Assembly (NCBI GenBank): GCA_019104865.1
Contig: JAHRWZ010000024.1
Span: 1 to 64,000 of the forward strand
Length of the DNA: 64,000 nucleotides
From: Castellaniella sp.
Lineage (GTDB): Bacteria; Pseudomonadota; Gammaproteobacteria; Burkholderiales; Burkholderiaceae_B
Direction: 5' to 3'
Of the stretch, positions 42,132 through 52,657 are shown piece after piece. Under the pieces are notes generated by a model. The model was not told where the DNA came from. It saw nothing but the letters and a program-made list of their open reading frames with translations, and made no database searches. The first letter of the stretch is position 1. Each line of letters opens with the position of its first letter. A program made the translations under genes and the position numbers.

Positions 42132-42884
42132 ATGTCCAAGATCGCCCTGGTCACCGGTGCCTCGGCCGGGTTTGGCGCCGCCATCTCCCGCCGGCTGATG
42201 GCTGAAGGATACACGGTCGTCGGCGCCGCCCGCCGACTGGATCGCCTGCAGGCCCTGCGGGCGGAATTGGGATCGGGCTTTCATCCCCTGGTGATGGATG
42301 TCACGGATGCGGCATCCGTCGAACAGGGGTGCGCCCAGGTGACGAGCGACTTCGACGGGATCGACCTGCTCGTCAATAATGCCGGCCTGGCGCTGGGCGT
42401 CGCCCCGGCTCAAGACGCATCAATGGCGGACTGGGATCGCATGATTGCGACCAATGTGCTGGGCCTGACCCGATTGGTCCACACCATCCTGCCCGGCATG
42501 GTCAGGCGCAATCAGGGGCACATCGTCAATATCGGCTCGGTCGCGGGCAGCCACCCCTACCCCGGCGGTAACGTCTATGGCGCCACCAAAGCCTATGTGC
42601 GGCAGCTGAGCCTGAATCTGCGCGCGGATCTCTGGGGCACCCAGGTCCGGGTGACCAATATCGAGCCGGGCCTGTGCGGAGGCACCGAATTCTCCGTGGT
42701 TCGCCTGGGGGATCCGGAGCGGGCGGCGGCGGTGTATCAGGGAACCGACCCGCTCACGGCCGATGATGTGGCCGATGCCGTCGCGTGGGTAGCCACGCGG
42801 CCCGCGCGCGTGAACATCAATACGATCGAGCTGATGCCGGTCAGCCAGGCCTTCGCAGGCCTGCGGATTCATCGTCGTACCTGA
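42132..42884 (+). CDS. Short-chain dehydrogenase/reductase (YdfG-like)
   Basis: A 250-residue SDR: cofactor motif TGASAGFGAAISRRL, NNAGLALG, and the catalytic set Ser (NIGSVAGSHPYPGG), Tyr-x3-Lys (YGATKAYVRQ). VRVTNIEPGLCGGTEFSVVRLGD matches YdfG-type serine/3-hydroxy acid dehydrogenases. AAAGGATCTCTC lies before ATG 42132. Cytosolic, NADP-dependent by the R-R after the second strand (AARRLDRL). Substrate not certain. Confidence 0.9.
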   Translation: MSKIALVTGASAGFGAAISRRLMAEGYTVVGAARRLDRLQALRAELGSGFHPLVMDVTDAASVEQGCAQVTSDFDGIDLLVNNAGLALGVAPAQDASMADWDRMIATNVLGLTRLVHTILPGMVRRNQGHIVNIGSVAGSHPYPGGNVYGATKAYVRQLSLNLRADLWGTQVRVTNIEPGLCGGTEFSVVRLGDPERAAAVYQGTDPLTADDVADAVAWVATRPARVNINTIELMPVSQAFAGLRIHRRT

Positions 42885-43027
42885 AGGCTTGTAAGCGGGC
42901 TCCCGATGCAGCGGTTATGGTAGATTGCCGTTCATGTCGCGTGCGGATTCCGGAAGATGTCGTTGACTCCGAAATCCCACCTGGCGCCGCCCGCGACAGC
43001 CGATCCTGCCCCACGGAGATGTATTCC

Positions 43028-43840
43028 ATGCCGATCCGCCCGTCTTCCTCGATCATCCGGCCACTGCCTGCCGTTCTGGCGCTGACGCTGCTGCTCGCCG
43101 CCTGCGCCAGCGGCCCGAAGGACAATCTGTCCCTGATTCCGGCGCAGTTGAACCAGCAGACCAGCCAGGAAGGTGTGTTCTCGCAGCCCGTGAAATGGAC
43201 GCGCAAGCAACCCGGTTGCACCGGGGAATGCGCCAAACTGGTGGTGGACTCGCTGGCGTTTCCCGGCCGCCCCCGTCTGACCGCGCTGATCGATCACGCG
43301 CTGGCGTCCATGACCTGGCTCGACACCCAGCGCCCCGCCCCCTATGACTCCCTGAAGGGCTACGAGGCGTACTTCTGGAAGACCGCCAGCCCGCGCGACG
43401 AGACCGACCTGGTCGCACGCACCCGCTACCGCAACAGCCGCCTGACCGTGGTGGAACTGGACGCTAGTCAGTACCGTACCGGGATGGCCCACGGCATGTC
43501 GGGCTCGCAATTTCTGAACTGGGACAATCAGACGGAAAAGGCGCTGACCATCGACAATCTGCTCGCGCCCGGTGCCCGTCCGGCCTTCGACCAGGCTTTA
43601 CGCCAAGCCCATGCCGACTGGCTGAAGAACAGCCCGGCTGCACGCGAGGATCCCGAAAACTTCGCCCGCATGTGGCCCTTCGTGTCCAGCGACAACGTGG
43701 CCCTGACGGATACAGGTCTGGTCGTGAAATACCAGCCCTATGAAATCGCCCCGTATGCCTGGGGCCAGCCTGAACTGCTTATCCCGTATCCCCGGCTCAG
43801 CGGCATTCTCAACCCGAAATTCCTGCCGCCTTCGCCCTGA
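43028..43840 (+). CDS. DUF3298 lipoprotein
   Basis: A 270-residue lipoprotein: signal with lipobox LLLAACAS, then an RsiV/DUF3298-like domain with YRNSRLTVVELDASQYRTGMAHGMSGSQFLNWDNQTEKALTIDNLLAPGA and a C-terminal AYTWGQ-like PYAWGQPELLIPYPRL. In the family the domain binds lysozyme or other muramyl ligands; here the role is unknown. ATG 43028 is preferred because GGAG lies 9 nt ahead. Confidence 0.82.
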   Translation: MPIRPSSSIIRPLPAVLALTLLLAACASGPKDNLSLIPAQLNQQTSQEGVFSQPVKWTRKQPGCTGECAKLVVDSLAFPGRPRLTALIDHALASMTWLDTQRPAPYDSLKGYEAYFWKTASPRDETDLVARTRYRNSRLTVVELDASQYRTGMAHGMSGSQFLNWDNQTEKALTIDNLLAPGARPAFDQALRQAHADWLKNSPAAREDPENFARMWPFVSSDNVALTDTGLVVKYQPYEIAPYAWGQPELLIPYPRLSGILNPKFLPPSP

Positions 43841-44006
43841 AAGCACCGGGGCGTTACAGGTCCTGGCCTGGCGCATCGGCCATACGCATATAGCGCAATC
43901 CCCTAATGCGCATTGCCCATATCGTTCGATAAAACAAATCGTTCTGTCCCGGCAGGGAGCTCTTTAAGCTGGTGGCTTGATCCACTGGTTGACAAGGCTT
44001 CCTTCC

Positions 44007-45014
44007 ATGCGATTCCGATTGTTGCTTTCCCTGGCGGCTGCCGTCAGCCTGGCGGGCGCGGCGCACGCCGCCGACGTCACGCTGCTGAATGTCTCCTACG
44101 ATCCCACGCGCGAACTGTATCAAGCCTACAACCAGGCATTTTCCCGCTACTGGCTGGACAAGACGGGCGACCGTGTCACGGTGCGCCAGTCGCATGGCGG
44201 ATCCGGCAAGCAGGGACGCTCGGTCAACGATGGCCTGCAGGCCGATGTCGTCACCCTGGCGCTGGCATCCGATATCGACGCGATCGCCGCGCATGGCGCT
44301 ATCCGCAAAGACTGGCAGCGGCAGCTGCCCCTGGACAGCGCGCCCTATACCTCCACGATCGTCTTTCTGGTGCGTAAGGGCAATCCTAAAGGCATCCACG
44401 ACTGGAACGATCTGATCCGGCCTGACGTCCAGGTCATCACACCCAACCCCAAGACATCGGGCGGCGCCCGCTGGAATTACCTGGCAGCCTGGGGGTACGC
44501 CCTGCGCCAGCCACAAGGCAATGAGGCCAAGGCCCGCGAATTCGTCGGCAAGCTTTACCGCAACGTCCCGGTGCTGGATTCCGGCGCCCGGGGATCGACC
44601 ACGACCTTCGTTGAACGCGGGATCGGCGATGTCCTGCTGACCTGGGAAAACGAAGCACGCCTCGCCGTCCGGGAACTAGGCCCCGACAAGGTGGATATCA
44701 TCACGCCATCGGTCAGCATCCTGGCCGAGCCACCCGTGGCCGTGGTGGATCGGGTCGTTGATGCCCGTGGCACGCGGACGGTCGCCCACGCTTACCTGGA
44801 CTATCTGTATTCCGAGGTTGGTCAGGAAATCGCGGCGCAACAGGGCTACCGGCCCTCGCTGAAATCCGTCGCCGATCGGTACGCACGGCAATTTCCGCCT
44901 ATTGCCCTGTTCAAGCTGAACGAAATCGTTCCCGGCGGCTGGGCCGAGGCGCAAAAGACGCATTTTGGCGATGGCGGCATCTTCGACCAGATCTATCGGC
45001 CGGGCACACGCTAA
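44007..45014 (+). CDS. sbp: Periplasmic sulfate-binding protein of the sulfate/thiosulfate ABC transporter
   Basis: A 335-residue protein: signal peptide (1-22, ...GAAHAAD), then [65 protein letters not shown] and [27 protein letters not shown], all sulfate-binding protein signatures. It delivers sulfate to the CysTWA importer encoded directly downstream; the next start follows the stop without a gap. The 166-nt upstream gap probably holds the sulfur-starvation promoter, but no CysB site could be defined. Confidence 0.95.
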   Translation: MRFRLLLSLAAAVSLAGAAHAADVTLLNVSYDPTRELYQAYNQAFSRYWLDKTGDRVTVRQSHGGSGKQGRSVNDGLQADVVTLALASDIDAIAAHGAIRKDWQRQLPLDSAPYTSTIVFLVRKGNPKGIHDWNDLIRPDVQVITPNPKTSGGARWNYLAAWGYALRQPQGNEAKAREFVGKLYRNVPVLDSGARGSTTTFVERGIGDVLLTWENEARLAVRELGPDKVDIITPSVSILAEPPVAVVDRVVDARGTRTVAHAYLDYLYSEVGQEIAAQQGYRPSLKSVADRYARQFPPIALFKLNEIVPGGWAEAQKTHFGDGGIFDQIYRPGTR

Positions 45015-45863
45015 ATGACCGCATTCCTTGCCTCACGGGCACCCACCGATCCTGTCCTGCCGGGCCGCAATCTGACGCTGGGTCTGACGCTCAGCTATCT
45101 TGGCTTGATCGTCCTGCTGCCCCTGTCCGCCCTCTTCCTGAGCGCATCGACTTCCGGGATCGACGCCTTCTGGCGAGCCGCCACCGCGCCCAGGGTGCTG
45201 GCCTCATACCGTCTAAGCTTCGGCAGCGCTCTGCTGGCCGCCTGTGTGAACGCTGTGTTTGGCGCCATCGTAGCCTGGGTGCTGGTGCGCTACCGCTTTC
45301 CTGGGAAGCGGCTGGTCGATGCCCTGGTGGATCTGCCGTTCGCGCTGCCCACCGCCGTCGCCGGGATCGCGCTCACCGCCCTGTATGCCCCCAATGGCTG
45401 GCTGGGCGGCTTGCTGGCCCCGCTGGGTATCCAGGTGGCCTTCAAGCCGCTGGGTGTGGTGATTGCGCTGATCTTCATCGGTCTGCCCTTCGTGGTCCGC
45501 ACCGTTCAGCCCGTGCTGGAGGACATGGCCACCGAATACGAGGAGGCAGCCAGCAGCCTGGGCGCGTCGCGCATGCAGGTCTTCGTGCGCGTGGTGTTCC
45601 CGACCCTGCTGCCGGCCCTGATGACCGGTTTCGCCCTGGCGTTCGCCCGCGCCGCCGGTGAATACGGGTCGGTGATCTTCATTGCCGGCAACATGCCCAT
45701 GGTGTCCGAAATCACGCCGCTGTTGATCGTCACCAAGCTGGAACAGTACGACTATACGGGCGCAACCGCCATCGCCGTCGTGATGCTGGGCATTTCCTTC
45801 GCGCTGCTGCTGACCATCAACCTGCTGCAGGCGTGGGTGAGACGCCGTATGGGCAGTCACTGA
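45015..45863 (+). CDS. cysT: Sulfate ABC transporter permease CysT (CysU)
   Basis: A 282-residue permease with six helices and the BPD loop [47 protein letters not shown] that contacts the CysA ATPase. It pairs with CysW for sulfate/thiosulfate import across the inner membrane. It begins immediately after the binding-protein stop. Confidence 0.95.
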   Translation: MTAFLASRAPTDPVLPGRNLTLGLTLSYLGLIVLLPLSALFLSASTSGIDAFWRAATAPRVLASYRLSFGSALLAACVNAVFGAIVAWVLVRYRFPGKRLVDALVDLPFALPTAVAGIALTALYAPNGWLGGLLAPLGIQVAFKPLGVVIALIFIGLPFVVRTVQPVLEDMATEYEEAASSLGASRMQVFVRVVFPTLLPALMTGFALAFARAAGEYGSVIFIAGNMPMVSEITPLLIVTKLEQYDYTGATAIAVVMLGISFALLLTINLLQAWVRRRMGSH

Positions 45864-45880
45864 CACGACCAGGAAACTTC

Positions 45881-46768
45881 ATGGCTTCGATTGCACTGGA
45901 TCCGATTCCCTCCGCAGGAGCAGCTCGCCTGAACGACGAGGGCCGATACATTCGCCTGGCATTGATGGGGGTGGCGTTTTCCTTCCTGTTCCTGTTTCTC
46001 TTCATCCCGCTGCTGGCGGTCTTTCACCAGGCCCTGGCCAAGGGTTGGGCCGTCTGCCTGGCGGCCGTGACCGACCCGGACGCGCTGGCGGCCATCCGCC
46101 TGACGCTGATCGCGGCGGCCATCGCGGTCCCCTCGAATCTGGTGTTTGGCGTCTGTGCCGCCTGGGCAGTCGCCCGCTTCGAGTTCCGGGGCAAGTCACT
46201 GCTCCTCACCCTGATCGATCTGCCATTTTCGGTGTCTCCCGTGATCGCTGGCCTGACCTACGTGCTGCTGTTTGGCGCCCAGGGTTGGTTTGGTCCCTGG
46301 CTGCAGGCGCATGGCATCCAGATCCTGTTTGCCGTGCCCGGTATCGTGCTGGCCACTGTATTCGTGACTGTGCCGTTCGTCGCGCGCGAACTGATTCCGC
46401 TCATGCAATCCCAGGGCAGCGACGAAGAGGAAGCCGCCCTCGTCCTGGGCGCCTCGGGCTGGCGTGTCTTCTGGCACGTTACCCTGCCCAACATCCGCTG
46501 GGGCCTGTTTTACGGCGTGATTCTGTGCAACGCCCGCGCCATGGGAGAGTTTGGCGCCGTGTCCGTGGTGTCTGGCCACATCCGCGGGCTGACCAACACC
46601 TTGCCGTTGCACGTAGAGATCCTCTACAACGAATACCACTTTGCCGCCGCCTTTTCGGTGGCGTCCCTGCTGGCGCTGTTGGCACTGCTGACGCTGGCGC
46701 TGAAATCCCTGGCGGAGTGGAGTCTGCGCACCCAGGCCGAGAAGGCCGCATCGGAGCTGTCCTCATGA
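45881..46768 (+). CDS. cysW: Sulfate ABC transporter permease CysW
   Basis: A 295-residue permease with six helices and the coupling loop [54 protein letters not shown] typical of CysW. AGGAAAC lies before ATG 45881. The stop overlaps the cysA start (ATGA). Confidence 0.95.
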   Translation: MASIALDPIPSAGAARLNDEGRYIRLALMGVAFSFLFLFLFIPLLAVFHQALAKGWAVCLAAVTDPDALAAIRLTLIAAAIAVPSNLVFGVCAAWAVARFEFRGKSLLLTLIDLPFSVSPVIAGLTYVLLFGAQGWFGPWLQAHGIQILFAVPGIVLATVFVTVPFVARELIPLMQSQGSDEEEAALVLGASGWRVFWHVTLPNIRWGLFYGVILCNARAMGEFGAVSVVSGHIRGLTNTLPLHVEILYNEYHFAAAFSVASLLALLALLTLALKSLAEWSLRTQAEKAASELSS

Positions 46769-47853
46769 GTATCGAAGTCCGTCGGATCCATAAGCAGTTC
46801 GGCGCGTTCACCGCCCTCGACGATGTGTCCCTGGCGTTTCCGGAAGGGCAACTGACCGCCCTGCTCGGCCCCTCGGGCTGCGGCAAGACGACGCTCTTGC
46901 GCATCATCGCGGGCCTGGAACACCCCGACCGGGGCCAAGTCCTGCTGGAAGGCCGGGATGCTTCGGGCACGCACGTGCGCCAACGCCAGGTCGGTTTCGT
47001 GTTCCAGCACTACGCGCTGTTCAAGCACATGACGGTGTTCGAGAATGTTGCCTTCGGCCTGCGCGTCAAACCGCGCGGGCAGCGGCCCGACGAACGTCGG
47101 ATCCGCGACAAGGTCATGGGCCTGCTGGAACTGGTGCAACTGGACTGGCTGGCCGACCGCCGGCCGGCGGCCCTGTCCGGTGGACAACGGCAGCGCATCG
47201 CCCTGGCCCGCGCCCTGGCGGTCGAACCGCGCGTCCTGCTGCTCGACGAGCCCTTTGGCGCACTGGACGCCAAGGTCCGCAAGGAACTGCGCCGCTGGCT
47301 ACGGCGGCTGCATGAGGAACTGCACATGACCAGCCTGTTCGTCACCCACGACCAGGAGGAAGCCCTGGAAGTGGCCGACGAGGTCGTCATCATGAACAAA
47401 GGCCGGGTCGAACAGGCGGGCGCGCCGCAGGCCGTCTACGACAGGCCGGAAACCGCATTCGTCTACGGCTTTCTGGGGCACGTGAATCTGTTCCACGGCC
47501 GCGTGCGCGACGGCCGCCTGCACACGGGCGATGCGGCTTTCGACATGCCCGACCTGGATGGCGCCGCCGGTGCGTCGGGAACGGCCTATGTCAGGCCGCA
47601 CGACATCCAGATCGAACCGCTGCCGGCAAGCGGCCAGCCGCCAGCAGCTTCGGGGCTATTGGTCGATCTGCAGCGGGCGCATGCCTTCGGCCCGCTGGCG
47701 CAGCTGGAGCTGCGGCGCGCGGACACCCAGGAGATCATCGAGGTTGTCATGCCCAGCCACGAATTCGATCAGATCCGGGCCCAGGGCCATCGGCGATTCA
47801 TCGCCCGACCGCGCGAGGCCCGGGTGTTCCTGAATCCGGCCGCGTCACTCTGA
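46765..47853 (+). CDS. cysA: Sulfate ABC transporter ATP-binding protein CysA
   Basis: A 362-residue ATPase: Walker [10 protein letters not shown] (about 32-40), Q-loop, signature [15 protein letters not shown], Walker [14 protein letters not shown]-loop VTHDQEEA, and a C-terminal TOBE-like domain with [11 protein letters not shown]. It drives sulfate/thiosulfate import. Last gene of the sbp-cysT-cysW-cysA operon. Confidence 0.96.
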   Translation: MSIEVRRIHKQFGAFTALDDVSLAFPEGQLTALLGPSGCGKTTLLRIIAGLEHPDRGQVLLEGRDASGTHVRQRQVGFVFQHYALFKHMTVFENVAFGLRVKPRGQRPDERRIRDKVMGLLELVQLDWLADRRPAALSGGQRQRIALARALAVEPRVLLLDEPFGALDAKVRKELRRWLRRLHEELHMTSLFVTHDQEEALEVADEVVIMNKGRVEQAGAPQAVYDRPETAFVYGFLGHVNLFHGRVRDGRLHTGDAAFDMPDLDGAAGASGTAYVRPHDIQIEPLPASGQPPAASGLLVDLQRAHAFGPLAQLELRRADTQEIIEVVMPSHEFDQIRAQGHRRFIARPREARVFLNPAASL

Positions 47854-47875
47854 GGATCGCCCTGACCGCCGCGTA

Positions 47876-48790
47876 TCAGTGCCCGGACGGCTCGTCGAAC
47901 CGGCCCAGGTCGAAATAGCGCGAGAACGAAGACTGGTCTTCCTGCGGGCTGCCCTGGGCGGCCGTCCCAGCCGCGCTGGTGGCGGCCTGACCACCCGTCG
48001 CAGCGGGCGCTGCCGGTGGCGCCATTCCGGACGGCGTGACCGGTACGGGCACCGCGCCCTGCCCCGCACTCGCGCCGGAATGCTGCGCCGGATTGCTACG
48101 CGCGCGGGCTACCTTGGCGGCCAGCGCATCCAGCTGGGCGGCCAGTGCCGTGTTGTTGCGCTTGCGTGCCCAATCGGCGGCCGTTTCATGGGCGGCATTG
48201 AACATCGTCGCGTCCGCACCCTGCGACAGCAGCAGGCGCACCATGGGTTCCTTGCCCGACAGCGCTGCCATCATCAGTGGCGTGGTGCCGTCCGGCCCGG
48301 GGGCATTGACAATCGCCCCCCACTCGATCAGCGAACGGGCAGTTTCGACCTGCCCTTTGGATGCGGCATAATGCAGCGGCGTCCAGCCCAGGCGGTTGAC
48401 TTGGGCGCCTGCCTGTATCAACGCCGCCGCGCGTTCAGTCTGGCCCTGGATGCACAGATACATCAGCGCTGTTTCATCGTGCGCATTAGGTTCGTCGATC
48501 TGCACGCCGGGAGCGATCCGCAGCACGTCGAATACGCGCCAGGACTGGTCCCGCGCGGCCTGGGTCAGCGCCGGGTTGCCCAGGCGGTTCAAGGCGGTTG
48601 GATCCACGCCTCGCAGCAGCATGCCCTGTACCGCCGACACGTCGTCCCGACGGATCGCCGACCACCAATCGGCTGTCGGCTGCTGCTGGGCGCGTGCCGA
48701 AGTCCCCCAGAAAGTCAGCACCAGAAGGACCAGCAGAATCAACAGGTATGGATGGCGGCACGCGGGTAGGCGAAATTGCTGCGGAAACAT
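47876..48790 (-). CDS. Secreted ankyrin-repeat protein
   Basis: A 304-residue protein: signal/anchor (about 12-34, ...GTSARAQ), then four or five ankyrin repeats (about 40-200: DETALMYLCIQGQTERAAALIQAGAQVN, GWTPLHYAASKGQVETARSLIEWGAIVN, DGTTPLMMAALSGKEPMVRLLLSQGADA). A low-complexity Ala/Pro/Gly tail ends SSFSRYFDLGRFDEPSGH. GGAGGA precedes ATG 48790. Probably a periplasmic binding scaffold. Convergent with cysA. Confidence 0.85.
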   Translation of the reverse strand: MFPQQFRLPACRHPYLLILLVLLVLTFWGTSARAQQQPTADWWSAIRRDDVSAVQGMLLRGVDPTALNRLGNPALTQAARDQSWRVFDVLRIAPGVQIDEPNAHDETALMYLCIQGQTERAAALIQAGAQVNRLGWTPLHYAASKGQVETARSLIEWGAIVNAPGPDGTTPLMMAALSGKEPMVRLLLSQGADATMFNAAHETAADWARKRNNTALAAQLDALAAKVARARSNPAQHSGASAGQGAVPVPVTPSGMAPPAAPAATGGQAATSAAGTAAQGSPQEDQSSFSRYFDLGRFDEPSGH

Positions 48791-48875
48791 GGCGGAAATC
48801 CTCCGTCGGAAGGTGCTGTGGCGGGCGACTGGCATCCGGCCATCAGGCCGGGGTCCCGGGGGTTCGTTGGGGACG

Positions 48876-49652
48876 CTATCGGGCAATCTTGTTGAACAGC
48901 GTGAAATAGTTGTCTGTCGTGGCCTTCGCGATCGTGGTGACCGGGACGCCGCGCAGTTCGGCGATCTTTTCCGCGACGTGAATGACCCTGGACGGATCGT
49001 TCATCTTGCCCCGGTATGGAACCGGCGCCAGATAGGGCGAATCCGTCTCGATCAGCATGCGGTCCAGCGGCACCTTTTGCGCGACTTCCTGCAGCTGTGT
49101 CGCACTCTTGAAGGTCACGATGCCGGAAAAGGAAATGTAGAAACCCAGGTCCATGGCGGCCTGCGCGACATCCCAGGATTCGGTAAAGCAGTGCATCACG
49201 CCCCGGCTGGCCTTTTCCTCGCGCATCAGGCGGATCGTGTCATCGGCCGCCGAGCGGGTGTGGATGATGAGTGGCAGACCGGTCTCGCGCGCTGCCTGGA
49301 TGTGCAGGCGAAAACGGTCCCGCTGCCAGTCCAGCGGCTCTGGCAGGCGATAGTAGTCCAGCCCGGTTTCCCCGATCGCCACGACCTTCGGGTGCGCGGC
49401 GCGGCGCAGCAGATCGTCGAGCGTGGGCTCGGCATTGTCGTCGTCTTCGGCGTCATTGTCCGGATGCACCCCCACCGAAGCATGCAGGTGGGCGTGGGCC
49501 TCGACCAGCGCGATCAGACCCGGCCAGTCGCGCAGGTTGACGCTGACCACCAGTGCGTGGCCGACGTCGGCCGCCCGCATGCGGGTGAGCACGTCCGGCA
49601 ACTGGGCCAGCAGGTCCGGGAAATTGATGTGGCAGTGGGAATCGACGTACAT
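48876..49652 (-). CDS. TatD-family metal-dependent hydrolase
   Basis: A 258-residue TIM-barrel DNase/hydrolase: MYVDSHCHINF (metal His pair), IGETGLDYYR, HTRSA, HCFTE and ETDSPYLAPVPYRGK supply the remaining ligands. Start ATG 49652 is set by the family N terminus. Conserved neighbour of holB, tmk and mltG in Burkholderiales. Confidence 0.93.
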   Translation of the reverse strand: MYVDSHCHINFPDLLAQLPDVLTRMRAADVGHALVVSVNLRDWPGLIALVEAHAHLHASVGVHPDNDAEDDDNAEPTLDDLLRRAAHPKVVAIGETGLDYYRLPEPLDWQRDRFRLHIQAARETGLPLIIHTRSAADDTIRLMREEKASRGVMHCFTESWDVAQAAMDLGFYISFSGIVTFKSATQLQEVAQKVPLDRMLIETDSPYLAPVPYRGKMNDPSRVIHVAEKIAELRGVPVTTIAKATTDNYFTLFNKIAR

Positions 49653-49672
49653 GGCAATCGTGAGGATGAGTG

Positions 49673-50710
49673 TCAACGGCCCGCGACAGGGCGCACCGCC
49701 TGCAGCAGGCGGTGCGCCGCGTGATCGGTCAGCAATTTCGGGTTCAGGGGGTGCCGGGCCAGGCGCTGCTGTTCGCGCAGCCATTTGCCGGTCTGGGCCA
49801 GCAGTGCCGCATCCGCCGCCCGGGCCACCGCCGAAATCCGGGATGCCTGTTCAGGATAATAGCGCGGCGGCAGATCATGCGCGGCCAGACTCAGATCCAG
49901 CCAGAGACGCTGGAAACCATCGAGCCACACGGGGGGATCGAGTTCGACCAGGATATCGGCCAGGCGTGCGGACGCGCCACCCTGGGCCGCGAAGTCCAGG
50001 AACTGTTCCAGCCAGACCGGCGCGGGGGGCTGCTTGCTCTGGGCCTGCTGCAAGGCCAGCAGCGGCGCACCGCCCGCCGCCGCCAGGCGGGCGGCCGGCT
50101 GATCCACACCCTGTGTCTGCAGCCAGCCCAACGCGGCATCCAACGGCGGTACCGCCAGCGGCAAACGTCGGCAGCGCGATACCAGCGTCGGCAGCAGCCG
50201 GTCGGGCGCCTGGGCGGCCAGCAGGAAGACGGTATGGTCCGGCGGTTCCTCCAGCACCTTCAGCAGCGCGTTGGCGGCCATCGTGTTCAGCGCTTCGGCC
50301 GGATACAGCAGTGCGACCCGCCAGCCGCCCCGATGTGTGGCGGTGTTGAACCAAGGCAACAGGCCCCGGATCTGTTCGATGCGGATCTCGCGCGAAGGCT
50401 GCTTCTTGTTGCCGGATTCATCCGATTCCTCGGTGGCCGCGCCTTCCTGGGCCGCGACCGCGTCCGGACGGATGCGCCGCAGGTCGGGATGGTTGCCCGC
50501 CCGCACCCAGCGGCAGGCCTGGCACTGTCCACAGGCCAGGCCATCCCGGGGAGACTCGCACAGCAGGCTGGCCGCCCCGGCGGCGGCGAATTCCAGCTGG
50601 CCGACGCCCGGCACGCCATGGATCAGCCAGGCGTGGGCGAAGCGCTCGCGGGAGGCGAGCCAGTGTCGCGCCTGGGTGTCCTGCCAGGGCAGAAAATCCG
50701 GAGTGTTCAT
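49673..50710 (-). CDS. holB: DNA polymerase III subunit delta prime
   Basis: A 345-residue clamp-loader subunit. HAWLIHGVPGVGQLEFA occupies the position of the P-loop, which is degenerate as expected for delta prime. A zinc module (CESPRDGLACGQCQACRWVRAGNHPD) and EALNTMAANALLKVLEEPPDHTVFLL follow. It joins the DnaX complex that loads the beta clamp. Start overlaps the tmk stop by 4 nt. Confidence 0.93.
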   Translation of the reverse strand: MNTPDFLPWQDTQARHWLASRERFAHAWLIHGVPGVGQLEFAAAGAASLLCESPRDGLACGQCQACRWVRAGNHPDLRRIRPDAVAAQEGAATEESDESGNKKQPSREIRIEQIRGLLPWFNTATHRGGWRVALLYPAEALNTMAANALLKVLEEPPDHTVFLLAAQAPDRLLPTLVSRCRRLPLAVPPLDAALGWLQTQGVDQPAARLAAAGGAPLLALQQAQSKQPPAPVWLEQFLDFAAQGGASARLADILVELDPPVWLDGFQRLWLDLSLAAHDLPPRYYPEQASRISAVARAADAALLAQTGKWLREQQRLARHPLNPKLLTDHAAHRLLQAVRPVAGR

Positions 50711-51372
50711 GCCGTCGGCCCCGTCCGGGTTGCGGGCGTCCGGTCATGATGAGCCCGCAGCAGAGCCTGCAAGGCTTCTTCCAGCGTCGCACGGATGTCG
50801 GCGATGCCGCGTTGCGCGTCGATCACGTGAAAGCGGGCGGGATCCGCCGCAACCCGCGCATGGTAGGCCTGACGCGTGCGCTCGAAAAATGTCGCGCCTT
50901 CGCGCTCGAAGCGGTCGGCGGATTCGCGGCCCTGTTGCAACCGTTGGCGGGCCACCGCCAGCGGCACGTCGAACAGGAAGGTGCAGTCCGGCCCCTGCCC
51001 TTGCTGGACCCAGTCTTCCAGGATGCGGATGGGCTCCGGCCCCAGTTCACGTCCCCCACCCTGATAGGCGAAGGATGCATCCGTGTAGCGGTCGCACAGC
51101 ACCCAGCGGCCCTGATCCAGCGCGGGCCGGATCACGGTGCGCCAATGCTCGTTGCGCGCCGCGAACATCAGCAGGGTTTCGGTACGCAGGTCCATGGACT
51201 GGTGCAGGACCAGTTCCCGCAGGCTTTCGCCCAACGGGGTGCCGCCAGGCTCGCGCGTGCACAGCAGGTCCAGGCCCGCGCGCCGAAGCCAGCCGGCCAT
51301 CCAGTCCAGGTGCGTGCTCTTGCCGGCTCCGTCCAGGCCTTCGAGGGTGATGAAACAGCCGCGTCGCGTCAT
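50707..51372 (-). CDS. tmk: Thymidylate kinase
   Basis: A 221-residue dTMP kinase: P-loop FITLEGLDGAGKSTH, the DR(Y/F) motif CDRYTDASFAYQGGGR and a LID region DVPLAVARQRLQQGRESADRFEREG. It makes dTDP for DNA synthesis. Sits between mltG (15-nt gap) and holB. Confidence 0.95.
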   Translation of the reverse strand: MTRRGCFITLEGLDGAGKSTHLDWMAGWLRRAGLDLLCTREPGGTPLGESLRELVLHQSMDLRTETLLMFAARNEHWRTVIRPALDQGRWVLCDRYTDASFAYQGGGRELGPEPIRILEDWVQQGQGPDCTFLFDVPLAVARQRLQQGRESADRFEREGATFFERTRQAYHARVAADPARFHVIDAQRGIADIRATLEEALQALLRAHHDRTPATRTGPTA

Positions 51373-51387
51373 GGTTTGCGTGTCGCC

Positions 51388-52398
51388 TCAGTTACGCTTC
51401 AGGATGTATTTGCCCACCGCGCGATTGTGTGCCGACAGATCCTTCGAAAATTCGCTGGTGCCGTCGCCGCGCGACACGAAATACAGGAAATCGTGTTTTT
51501 CCGGGTGGATCGCCGCCATCAGCGCCGCCTTGCCGGGATTGGCGATGGGTGTGGGCGGCAGGCCCGGGCGAGTATAGGTGTTCCAGGGCGTATCCTGCTC
51601 CAGGTCTTTCTTGCGCAGGCGTCCCTGGTAGTCCGCACCCAGGCCGTAGATGACAGCCGGGTCGGTCTGCAGGGGCATGCCGATGCGCAGACGGTTGATG
51701 AAAACCCCGGCGATCCGGGCGCGATCGCTGCCGTGCCCGGTTTCCTTTTCGATGATCGAGGCCAGGATCAGGGCCTGGTAGGGCGTCGTCAACGGCAGGT
51801 CCGGGTCTCGTTGCGCCCAGAGGCGATCGAGCACCTGATGGCCTGCCTGCGCCGCCCGGCGCAGGATGTCCAGGTCCGACGTGCCGGGGCCGAAAACGTA
51901 GGTGTCAGGGTAGAACAGGCCTTCGGGCGTGTCGGTGTCCAGACCCAGACGTTTGGCGACAGCCGCATCGTCCATACCCAGTGTGTCGTGGCGCACCTTC
52001 GGGTCGGCATTCAGCGCGGCACGCATCTGGTCGAAGGTTCGGCCTTCCGGGAAGGTCAGCCGCGTCTGGGTCATGTCGCCATTGGCCATGCGCTCGAGCA
52101 GCAGCCAGGGCGTATCGCCGGTGCGCGCCTCGTAGGCGCCAGCCTTCAGCAGCTTGTCGCGGCCGCTCAGGCGCGCCAGCCAGACGAAACCTTCCGGATC
52201 CAGATCGATACCGGCAGCCTGCATGGCCTGCGCGATCTGTCGTGGCGTGCTGCCGGTGTCGATCAGGTAATCGATCACCGGGCTGGTCATGGAAACCGGC
52301 CTTTTCCAGCCCCACCAGGCCGCGCCACCGATGCCGACGGCCAACAGCGTCAGGCACACGATCAGCAGCCAGAGGGACAATCGTAATAGCTTTTTCAT
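51388..52398 (-). CDS. mltG: Endolytic murein transglycosylase MltG
   Basis: A 336-residue YceG-like protein: one N-terminal helix (about 5-28), then the conserved domain with FYPDTYVFGPG, ILASIIEKETGHGSDRARIAGVFINRLRIGMPLQTDPAVIYGLG (catalytic Glu in KETG) and NTYTRPGLPPTPIANPG. It cleaves nascent glycan strands at the inner membrane. First gene of mltG-tmk-holB-tatD; divergent from ygfZ. Confidence 0.95.
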   Translation of the reverse strand: MKKLLRLSLWLLIVCLTLLAVGIGGAAWWGWKRPVSMTSPVIDYLIDTGSTPRQIAQAMQAAGIDLDPEGFVWLARLSGRDKLLKAGAYEARTGDTPWLLLERMANGDMTQTRLTFPEGRTFDQMRAALNADPKVRHDTLGMDDAAVAKRLGLDTDTPEGLFYPDTYVFGPGTSDLDILRRAAQAGHQVLDRLWAQRDPDLPLTTPYQALILASIIEKETGHGSDRARIAGVFINRLRIGMPLQTDPAVIYGLGADYQGRLRKKDLEQDTPWNTYTRPGLPPTPIANPGKAALMAAIHPEKHDFLYFVSRGDGTSEFSKDLSAHNRAVGKYILKRN

Positions 52399-52657
52399 GG
52401 ACGCCAGTTTACTCGACAGCCTCCCTGTCCTGCGCCTCGGGCGGTATCAACTGGTAGCCAACCGGAACAGGGCGCCGGCCGCGATCCGGCGGGCCTTTCG
52501 CCCTCTGGTGCCGGCACCTCCAGATATGGACGGCGATGCTGGCGGCGGGCCCTGCGGCACCACGGAACTGGCATGCGGGAACAAGGGTTTTGGCTTGGTG
52601 CCGGCCGGCGTGGCCGCTATGATGATATGTTTCACACTTCAACGCATCGAATCCGTC